Positions 53,166-59,974 of a DNA stretch of 64,000 nt are shown here, piece after piece. Position 1 is the first letter of the stretch; each line of letters starts with the position of its first letter. The notes beneath the pieces are model-generated. The model ran no database searches. It was given only the letters and a program-made list of their open reading frames with translations, and was not told where the DNA came from. The translations under genes and the position numbers were made by a program. This DNA is from Planctomycetota bacterium (GTDB lineage: Bacteria > Planctomycetota > Planctomycetia > Planctomycetales > Planctomycetaceae): positions 1 to 64,000 of the forward strand of contig JAEZFD010000039.1 in assembly GCA_023417655.1 (NCBI GenBank). Reading direction: 5' to 3'.

Positions 53166-54524
53166 GTGAACGCTCCCCCTCATCCCGCCCCAGTACCTGA
53201 TTCATCAACCTCCTCAGGATCTCCTGCGCCGCGGGCAGCTGCGAACCAGATGCTGTTTCAGGCAGGTAATTCGCTCACGACGGGCAGCTTTTTCAATTTC
53301 TTCATTTACGGTTTCCAGCCCTCCGCTTTGTGGCTGTCATTGTTCATGATCATCCCTGAGACCGCGCAAGCTCTCGGCGTGTTCATTCACCGGCAATTCA
53401 GTTTCTCGCCCCGACGAAAGCGAACGTGGCTGATTGCATTGGGGATCTCGCGGACATTCGCGTTTCTGGTCCCCTTGGCGCTGCTGTTTCCAGCGGGAGC
53501 AAAAGGCAACTTTGGGGCGTTGGCCTACCTGACCATCTGTGTGACGGGATGGTACGTCGCCCAGGGAGTGGCCTACGTCAATTATCTCTCCTGGCTCAGC
53601 GATCTGGCTCCCCGGCGTGACTGGGGACACCTGTTTTCCTGGCGGCAGATCGGCGGTCTGTTGATCAGTGTGGTCGTCCCCCTCGGGACACTGCAGCTGC
53701 GAAACCGGATCCTGAGTCCGCTGCCTGACGAGGCGGAGCGCTGGAGCTATGCGGTGATCTTCACGCTCGGCGGACTGCTTGTCCTCGCCTCGGTCCTGCC
53801 GCTGATGTCACTGCCAGAGAGGCCGGCGGAACTGCCATCCAAACGTCATGGAATCTGCCGAGCAGTCGATTGGGACGGCATCTGGCAGAACCGGAACTTC
53901 CGCTGGCTGCTTGCCTCGCGTTGGACATTGGCAGTATTTCAAGGACTCACGCAGGCGGTCCTGTTCAAATATGCCGTCGGTGTCCTCAAGGTGAGTCTGC
54001 CGACATATCTGATGCTGATCAGTCTGATGCTTGTCCTGCAATTGCCGCTGGCATGGCTCGCAGGGAAGTTCAGCGACCGTGAACAGGACCGCGGGGCTCT
54101 TTTCTGCGGACTTCTTTTAGTGAGTCTGGCCATGCCATGCTGGCTGATGGCCACGCCTGAACACTGGCAATGGCTGATTCCCGCGTACGCATTCTGGGGC
54201 TTCTTTGCCCTTGTCAATGTCTGCGGGACAAACAGTTGCCTGAAGCTGGCGCCAGCGCAGGAAAATCGAACCTGCCTGGCACTCTATGAACAGGGTTCCG
54301 GATTGCTTGCCGGAGTCGCCGGACTGATCGGTGGACTGAGTCTGGATCAGTTACTTTCGGCGAGTGCTTCCCCAACCGCTGCGGCACTATCTACTGGAAT
54401 GACGCCGTATCACTTGCTGATCACACTCTCCTGGATCGGCCGGGTTCTCGCAGGAGTGCTGGCACTGGGAGTCCGGATTCCCGCTGCCACCGAAGTCGGT
54501 ACCACCGGAAATCCTTCTGCCTGA
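53166..54524 (+). CDS. Major facilitator superfamily transporter
   Basis: A 452-residue polytopic protein with about 11-12 membrane helices. The start is GTG at 53166 and the first 26 residues are Pro/Ser-rich and hydrophilic. A helix pair near 45-70 is followed by the basic loop FSPRRKRTW, and YLSWLSDLAPRRDWGHLFSWRQIGG lies after the fourth or fifth helix. The long central loop (RPAELPSKRHGICRAVDWDG) separates the two six-helix halves. The second half has FSDREQDRGALFCG, the loop-8/9 motif. Substrate is unknown. It shares no obvious similarity with the other MFS protein of the window beyond the fold. It converges on the lipoprotein gene with only 14 bases between. Confidence 0.85.
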   Translation: MNAPPHPAPVPDSSTSSGSPAPRAAANQMLFQAGNSLTTGSFFNFFIYGFQPSALWLSLFMIIPETAQALGVFIHRQFSFSPRRKRTWLIALGISRTFAFLVPLALLFPAGAKGNFGALAYLTICVTGWYVAQGVAYVNYLSWLSDLAPRRDWGHLFSWRQIGGLLISVVVPLGTLQLRNRILSPLPDEAERWSYAVIFTLGGLLVLASVLPLMSLPERPAELPSKRHGICRAVDWDGIWQNRNFRWLLASRWTLAVFQGLTQAVLFKYAVGVLKVSLPTYLMLISLMLVLQLPLAWLAGKFSDREQDRGALFCGLLLVSLAMPCWLMATPEHWQWLIPAYAFWGFFALVNVCGTNSCLKLAPAQENRTCLALYEQGSGLLAGVAGLIGGLSLDQLLSASASPTAAALSTGMTPYHLLITLSWIGRVLAGVLALGVRIPAATEVGTTGNPSA

Positions 54525-54538
54525 ATACCTATCGATTC

Positions 54539-55489
54539 TCAGAATGCCTGAACGGCTGGCGGTGCATAGTACGTCTGCTGCACGGCAGGCTGGCTCATCG
54601 TCTGTTGCGGCATCATTTGAGGCTGCATCATCTGGGGTGCCATCTCCATCTGAGGTGCCATCATTCCATTCTGTCCCATTCCGTGCTGCGTCATTCCATA
54701 TTGTGTCATTCCGGAATACGGCATCGGTGAGGACATCACCTGCTGGCTCATCATCTGCTGATTCATCATCGGCTGCCCCATCATCTGCGGCTGCAAGTAT
54801 CCCTGAGGCATCATGGTTGTTGGCCCGGGTGAAGTGATCGGCGGAGCGAAATATTCACCTTGCGAGTTCGAATCATGCGGACCCATCGGCTGGGCAGGCG
54901 TCGGCACGATCTGCTGATTCACGGGGGGCAACGGAGCATTGGGCATCCCGTGGTGCTGCCCGGAATGCTGCCCTGAATAATTTCCGTGATGTTCCATCTG
55001 GTGAGGAATCGGCTGCATTGGGATGTTCTGCTGCTGGCAAGAAGCGCAGCCTCCGCCCATTCCTGACTGCATGGGCATCATGTTCCCATCCATCACGTTC
55101 CCGTCATAGACCATGCCGCCATCGCCATAGTCGAATCCGCCGATGACTCCACCGTCGCCACAGGTTTCACACTGATTGCAGCCTGCGTCGGCTGTCATCA
55201 TCGGTCCACCGAAAGCGGCACCGCCGTACATCGGTCCGCAGACCCCACCGCCCCGACAGCCTTTGTTTTGACGACAGCCGCAGCCGCCTGCTGCGAGACG
55301 CCCAAACAATGAAGGTCGAGGACCATGTCCGCAACCTCCGCAGTTCGGATCGACATCACCCACGCATTCGTTGAACGGCAGATAACCGCCTCCGCCGCAG
55401 CCTCCTGCCCCACCCATGACTCCCATGCAGCCCGAAAACTGGCTGACGATCAGGCTGAGCAGGCAGAGAGCCGGAAGTTTACGAATCAT
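54539..55489 (-). CDS. Cys/Gly- and Met/Gln-rich lipoprotein, unknown
   Basis: A 316-residue protein from ATG 55487-55489, signal peptide MIRKLPALCLLSLIVSQFSGC with a lipobox-like FSGC (Cys about residue 21). The next 130 residues are rich in Gly and Cys (GGCGGGG, CGGCGHGP, GGCGCRQNKGC), with at least a dozen cysteines. The C-terminal half is rich in Met, Gln and Pro, with serial units such as QPMMNQQMMSQQVMS and QYGMTQHGMGQNGM. Cys and Met runs of this kind suggest metal binding or heavy crosslinking. Earlier in-frame ATGs exist to 55564 but would bury the signal. It is probably attached to a membrane. It has no family I recognise. Confidence 0.75.
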   Translation of the reverse strand: MIRKLPALCLLSLIVSQFSGCMGVMGGAGGCGGGGYLPFNECVGDVDPNCGGCGHGPRPSLFGRLAAGGCGCRQNKGCRGGGVCGPMYGGAAFGGPMMTADAGCNQCETCGDGGVIGGFDYGDGGMVYDGNVMDGNMMPMQSGMGGGCASCQQQNIPMQPIPHQMEHHGNYSGQHSGQHHGMPNAPLPPVNQQIVPTPAQPMGPHDSNSQGEYFAPPITSPGPTTMMPQGYLQPQMMGQPMMNQQMMSQQVMSSPMPYSGMTQYGMTQHGMGQNGMMAPQMEMAPQMMQPQMMPQQTMSQPAVQQTYYAPPAVQAF

Positions 55490-55709
55490 GGACGCAACCT
55501 CATGCCCCTTCACCTGGGGCGAAATTTGATGACGGTCAGATTCACAAGAAAACCGTTTCGCCACTGCCGGGCGTTGGTCGATCCCCTGCGAAGCCGCATG
55601 CGCAGATTTCCACCTGCGCAGTCTGGTACAGTCCTGATCGTCATGAAATCTGGGAGGACTTTACCGATTTTGCTGAAAAGGCAGGTTCATGGCGAAATCG
55701 TCGCGACAC

Positions 55710-55956
55710 GCATATTCCGGAGAGTGAGCAAGCTCTCCCTCAGCTTGCCTCGATCGAAAGTTCCGCACAGTTGAGGCGTTGCAACCAGCCAGCCTCAGCG
55801 TAAAATTGAGGAATTGGAATGCGCCAATTTCTCGTAGACCGAAGTCGTCTGAATCCACCGCATCTGGTTGTCAGCTTGTTCCGGCAGTGACGACGGGTCT
55901 TTTGACCGACGAGAATTGGCGCAATCACAGATCGCCAGCCCTGCATATTCCGGAGA
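55710..55956. repeat. Repeat and hairpin region upstream of the SDSDV-repeat regulator
   Basis: The 650-base gap 55490-56138 holds no gene I support but is structured. A 14-base direct repeat GCATATTCCGGAGA occurs at 55710-55723 and 55943-55956. Between the copies, TGCGCCAATTTCTCGT (55820-55835) pairs with ACGAGAATTGGCGCA (55909-55923), 15 pairs with one bulged T. Inside it AGACC pairs with GGTCT and GTCGTC (55844-55849) with GACGAC (55889-55894), so about 104 bases can fold into one long hairpin. It may be a structured RNA, a MITE-like element, or operator sites for the downstream DNA-binding protein. Confidence 0.5.
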
Positions 55957-56138
55957 TTTGGCAGGGTCTGACTTAAATGAAATTTCATCGCCGCCGCGGA
56001 TTGTCTTTGTCGATGCAGACCAAGACACACCGGGAAGGACTCTTATACGAGCGATGCAAAGACAGGATGTCTGGGCACGGACAACTCAGCAGATCCACCT
56101 TCCATCCTCGAAGCGTGAAGTGACCGGAGTCAGGGTCG

Positions 56139-57617
56139 ATGACAAAGAAATATCTCAGCCTGGACGAAGCCGCCCGTATTCTGGGAATGGCCCCGGAAGA
56201 ACTGGTCCGACTGCGGGAAAAAGGGGAAATTCGCGGTTTCGCTGACCGCGGAAACTGGAAGTTCAAGCAGGACGACGTGGAAAGTCTGGCTCGGCGCCGA
56301 CAGGCTGATTCCAGTCCGGAAGTCCCGCTGTATGACTCATCATCCGAAGGGACGCCGGGGCTGGGTGAGCAACCGACGACAATTCGCAGGAATGCCCCGA
56401 ATGGGGACGAACATCTCCTGTCTTCCGATGACGTTCTGGGAAAGCACAGCGACAGTGATGTCCGACTCGTCGGAAGTGCCGATTCAGTCAAAGGTTTCGG
56501 GACCGACAGTGACAGCGACGTCAAATTGCAGGGATCGCGGAAGGGCTCCACGAACGCCGAGGGGACCGAACCGGAAATTCCGGTCTATAACCCCGGTAGC
56601 GACAGTGATGTCAAACTGACCGCAGGTGACAGTGACAGCGATGTTCAGCTCATCGGCGATGTGACAGAGCCGATTCCGACGCAGAAGCGCTCAGACGATC
56701 GCTCGGACTTTGACGTTAAGAAAATGCTCCCAGAGAACAGCGACAGCGATGTTCAGCTGGTCGGACAGAACGATCCGGGTCTCAGCGACATCAGCCTGCT
56801 CCGTGACGATGACGACGCGGTCGCCATCGACTTCAACACCGACCACGGCAATCACGCTTCCGTTCTCGACGACGAGTCCGGCATCGCTCTTTCCAGTTCG
56901 GACAGCTCGCTTCTGATGGGCGAAAGCGGGATTTCGCTCGCTGGCCCCAGCGATAGCGGGATCGGTCTCGATCTCGGCGAAGACGATGATTCCGGTTTGA
57001 CCCTCGCTCTGGACGATGAGAGCGGAATTTCGCTCGATGCAGGCGAAAGTGGCATCTCTCTGGAAGCAGTCGATTCCGGCATCACGCTCGAAGGCAGCGG
57101 CATTAAGAAGGGTGACTATCTCGGCACCGTCCCGATGATGGACATCCTCGCTGATGACGACGACCAGACCAACATGGAAATCCCGGCCTTGGACGACCGG
57201 TTCGATTCGTCGGACGCTGACGTCACAGGTGTCATGGATTTGCATGACGGGGCAGACGACGTCTTCACGCTCGATGACGAAGCCGAAGAAGCGGAAGATC
57301 ACTTCGAAGCCGAAGACATGGATCTCGAGGCCGACTCCTTCGAAGAGGAGCACGATCTCGATGTCTTCGACGCCGGAGAAGAGGCGTTCGAAGGGGCAGA
57401 AACCAGCGGACTGGTCACACCGGGTGCCGGACGGATGGCTCCTGCTGAAGCCGAATGGGGGACTCTGACCTTCGCCGGCCTGACCGTCGCGAGTGTGTTG
57501 CTCCTCGTTTGCGGGGTCGTGATGATCGACCTCGTCAAACATACGGCAACCGCCACTCAGCTGAATCCCGTCAGTGGAAAAGTGGTCGAGATGCTGGGGG
57601 GAGCTTTCAAGAGCTAA
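56139..57617 (+). CDS. Membrane-anchored helix-turn-helix protein with SDSDV and DSGI repeats
   Basis: A 492-residue protein. Residues 4-54 are a MerR/excisionase-like winged helix (YLSLDEAARILGMAPEELVRL, then GNWKFKQDDVESLARRR). A long acidic linker follows with two repeat families: SDSDV-hydrophobic units at 104, 124, 154, 165 and 201 (a sixth, degenerate one near 189), and (D/E)SG(I/L)xL units at 246, 262, 272, 284, 294, 303 and 312. Asp/Glu-rich sequence runs to 425. One membrane helix (about 442-465) and a short extracytoplasmic end close the protein. The DNA-binding domain would face the cytoplasm, tethered by the linker. No ligand or target is known. A similar architecture occurs in other planctomycetes as I recall, without a defined function. 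Confidence 0.85.
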   Translation: MTKKYLSLDEAARILGMAPEELVRLREKGEIRGFADRGNWKFKQDDVESLARRRQADSSPEVPLYDSSSEGTPGLGEQPTTIRRNAPNGDEHLLSSDDVLGKHSDSDVRLVGSADSVKGFGTDSDSDVKLQGSRKGSTNAEGTEPEIPVYNPGSDSDVKLTAGDSDSDVQLIGDVTEPIPTQKRSDDRSDFDVKKMLPENSDSDVQLVGQNDPGLSDISLLRDDDDAVAIDFNTDHGNHASVLDDESGIALSSSDSSLLMGESGISLAGPSDSGIGLDLGEDDDSGLTLALDDESGISLDAGESGISLEAVDSGITLEGSGIKKGDYLGTVPMMDILADDDDQTNMEIPALDDRFDSSDADVTGVMDLHDGADDVFTLDDEAEEAEDHFEAEDMDLEADSFEEEHDLDVFDAGEEAFEGAETSGLVTPGAGRMAPAEAEWGTLTFAGLTVASVLLLVCGVVMIDLVKHTATATQLNPVSGKVVEMLGGAFKS

Positions 57618-57653
57618 AGCTGCTCGTCATTAAGAGCAATCAGGACTTCACGC

Positions 57654-57690
57654 AGAGCCGTCGCCTTCCCGCTGGGGAGGCAACGGCTCT
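57654..57690. terminator. GC-rich hairpin between convergent genes
   Basis: AGAGCCGT (57654-57661) pairs with ACGGCTCT (57683-57690), with further pairing GCCT/AGGC and CCC/GGG inside. There is no T-tract on either side, so it would be a weak or Rho-assisted terminator for the SDSDV gene and the histidine kinase. Confidence 0.5.
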
Positions 57691-57719
57691 GTTACGTTCC
57701 CGGATTGGTGACGGCCTGC

Positions 57720-58514
57720 TCATCCCTCACATCTCGAGTGATCTGACGACATTGGCCGCGAATCTCTGTTGTCGGCAAGCTCGGATGTTTTCGATGCTGG
57801 GACTGAGATGGGCAATGTCAGCGTGAAACGGGTCCCCTTGCCGGGTTCGCTTTCGCAACGGATCGTGCCGCCGTGTGCTTCGACAATCTTGCGAACAGTC
57901 GGCAGGCCGAGCCCGCTCCCCGCCTGTTTTGTCGAAAAGAATTCATCGAAGATCTTGGGGATCAGTCGGGAATCGATGCCTGTCCCGGAATCGATGAATT
58001 CAATGACGACGTCATCCTGTCGCCGGTAGGCCTGGATCTCAATGACTCCCCCTTGAGGCATCGCCTGTCCTGCATTGCGAAACAGGTTGTCGAAGACCTG
58101 ACGCATCAGTCGCCGATCGACACTCACCAAGGGAAGGTCCGCCGCCAGATGCGGCCGGATCTCCACGTGCTGCTGCGCGGCCATTGGCTTGGCGTGTTCG
58201 ACATACCCGCGAATCAGGTCGGCGAGATTACTCTCGTCACAACTCAGTTCGCCTGCCTGAGCAAATTGCAGGAAAGCGTCGAGAATTGCTTCGAGATGGC
58301 CACACTCGTTCTGAATGGACTTCAACTTTCGCAGCATGCGATGAGAGGAAGGGTGATCAATCGCCTCCATCTCTTCAAAGAGCAGGTCCAGATTCAGCCG
58401 GATTGTCGATAGCGGATTTCGCACCTCATGCGCGAGTCCTCCTGCGAGGGCCGCCATCTCGTTATATTGCCTGAGGAGCCGTTCGCGCTCGTCGCCCTGC
58501 GATTGATTCGACAT
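57720..58514 (-). CDS. Histidine kinase (HisKA and HATPase) without sensor domain
   Basis: A 264-residue soluble kinase. The dimerisation box is LAHEVRNPLSTIRLNLDLL with phospho-accepting His29. The ATPase part has the N box FDNLFRNAGQAM, G1 box DSGTGI, F box FDEFFSTK and G2 GSGLGLPTVRKIVEAHGG. Only 20 residues precede the H box and no membrane segment exists, so there is no built-in sensor; input must come from a partner protein. The C-terminal 30 residues are hydrophilic. No response regulator gene is adjacent, making it an orphan. It converges on the gene of the SDSDV-repeat protein and is divergent from nth. Confidence 0.9.
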   Translation of the reverse strand: MSNQSQGDERERLLRQYNEMAALAGGLAHEVRNPLSTIRLNLDLLFEEMEAIDHPSSHRMLRKLKSIQNECGHLEAILDAFLQFAQAGELSCDESNLADLIRGYVEHAKPMAAQQHVEIRPHLAADLPLVSVDRRLMRQVFDNLFRNAGQAMPQGGVIEIQAYRRQDDVVIEFIDSGTGIDSRLIPKIFDEFFSTKQAGSGLGLPTVRKIVEAHGGTIRCESEPGKGTRFTLTLPISVPASKTSELADNRDSRPMSSDHSRCEG

Positions 58515-58700
58515 GACCGTGACACACTCAATGGAAATGAGATCTGAAATTCCTCGCGAGTTCCAGCCTCGCTCACTGTACCTCTTCGGGGAAAATGTTT
58601 CGAATCGGCCTCGGTCGATCGTAATTTCAGAACAATGGGATTCCGCTTCGCGTCACGGTTGGGTGACAGCTGCTCGTGGGCGTTTGCGACGTGAGATGAA

Positions 58701-59405
58701 ATGACAAAGAAATCGACGGACCAGACTTCCTCGCCTGCCAGAAAAGAATCAGCCGCCGCGAAGAAACGTCGGGCCATGCGGGTTCTCGACACATTGAATC
58801 AGACCTATCCCAATGCGGTCTGTGCCCTGCACCACCGGAACACATTCGAACTCGTCGTCGCGACTATCCTGTCGGCGCAGTGCACCGACCAACGCGTAAA
58901 CATGGTCACTCCGGCGTTGTTCGAGCGATTTCCCATTCCGGCCGATCTCGCTGCAGGAGATCTCACTGAGATCGAAAAGCTGATTCAGTCCACCGGATTC
59001 TTCCGTGCGAAGGCCAAGAACATTCAGGGCTTCGCACAGGGCCTCATGGAACACCATCACGGGGAAGTTCCCGATACCCTTGAGGAACTCGTGAAGCTCC
59101 CCGGCGTCGGACGGAAGACTGCGAACGTCGTTCTGGGAGTGGCCTTCCAGAAGGCCACCGGAATTGTCGTCGATACCCATGTGCGCCGGATCTCTTATCT
59201 TCTGGGTTTCACAGAAAGCCAGAATGTGGAAGTCATTGAACGGGACCTGATGCAGCTGCTTCCGAAGCCAGCCTGGATTGACTACTCGCATCAGATTATT
59301 CACCACGGACGCCAGATCTGCATTGCCCGTCGTCCGAAATGCACTGAATGCCCGCTGCAGCCCGACTGCCCCCGCGTCGGGCTGCAGCCGTTACCGAACC
59401 GTTAG
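58701..59405 (+). CDS. nth: Endonuclease III
   Basis: A base-excision DNA glycosylase/AP lyase for oxidised pyrimidines; 234 residues. The helix-hairpin-helix motif LPGVGRKTANVV contains the catalytic Lys, followed by the catalytic Asp in VVDTHVRRISY. A C-terminal [4Fe-4S] cluster has the Nth spacing C-x6-C-x2-C-x5-C (CIARRPKCTECPLQPDC). The first 25 residues are a basic extension absent from the Escherichia coli enzyme. The gene is divergent from the histidine kinase gene, 186 bases away, and is followed by a long gap. Confidence 0.95.
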   Translation: MTKKSTDQTSSPARKESAAAKKRRAMRVLDTLNQTYPNAVCALHHRNTFELVVATILSAQCTDQRVNMVTPALFERFPIPADLAAGDLTEIEKLIQSTGFFRAKAKNIQGFAQGLMEHHHGEVPDTLEELVKLPGVGRKTANVVLGVAFQKATGIVVDTHVRRISYLLGFTESQNVEVIERDLMQLLPKPAWIDYSHQIIHHGRQICIARRPKCTECPLQPDCPRVGLQPLPNR

Positions 59406-59974
59406 ATTGGAATGCCTTTGCGGCTGGATCGCTCCCATGACATTGAGAGTTGTCGAGGGAAATACGTCGCACGAAGTCCAGTTTCTCAAAGAAGCGTCAA
59501 ACTTCAAATCGCGGTCTCCACAAGAGCCCTCTATTTCACAACTTACAAAAAGCCACCTCTTTGTCGGCAATCCCGCTCGGTCACTCATCAAAGGGGACTT
59601 CCGTGTCGGAAGTCCTCGCTCTTACCGATGTTCTGCTGTTTTATTTCGCCACAAAGACAGGCAAAGCCAGCCGATGCAGGCTCGTCGTCGCAAACTCCAT
59701 CTTGAGTCAGGTGGAAAACTTTCGGTAGAGTCGCATGGAATTATGGCGTAGAGGTGACGAGAACCACTCTGCCGGAACTGAAGGATTCGGTCCGGCTCAC
59801 TGAGTTTCCAGCGATTGGTGACGTCGGAAACGGGTTTCTCGTCCAGTTGCCTCGTCACGATGAAAGCTGCCTGACGGATGGAGAATCCAGTTCCGTTTGT
59901 TCAGGTCAACTTCATGTTCGCGTGAACGAATTGATTTCCGGCAAGAGATTGCCGCCGAACGAATAGAGATCACG
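59406..59974. other. Long leader region upstream of the MMPL transporter
   Basis: About 570 bases. A perfect hairpin, GGACTTCCG (59595-59603) with CGGAAGTCC (59607-59615) and a 3-base loop, lies here without a T-tract. TTGAGT (59702-59707) and TAGAGT (59726-59731) with an 18-base spacer could be a promoter. A 70-codon frame starting GTG 59754 and ending 59966, just before the transporter, is possible but weakly supported. Confidence 0.4.
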
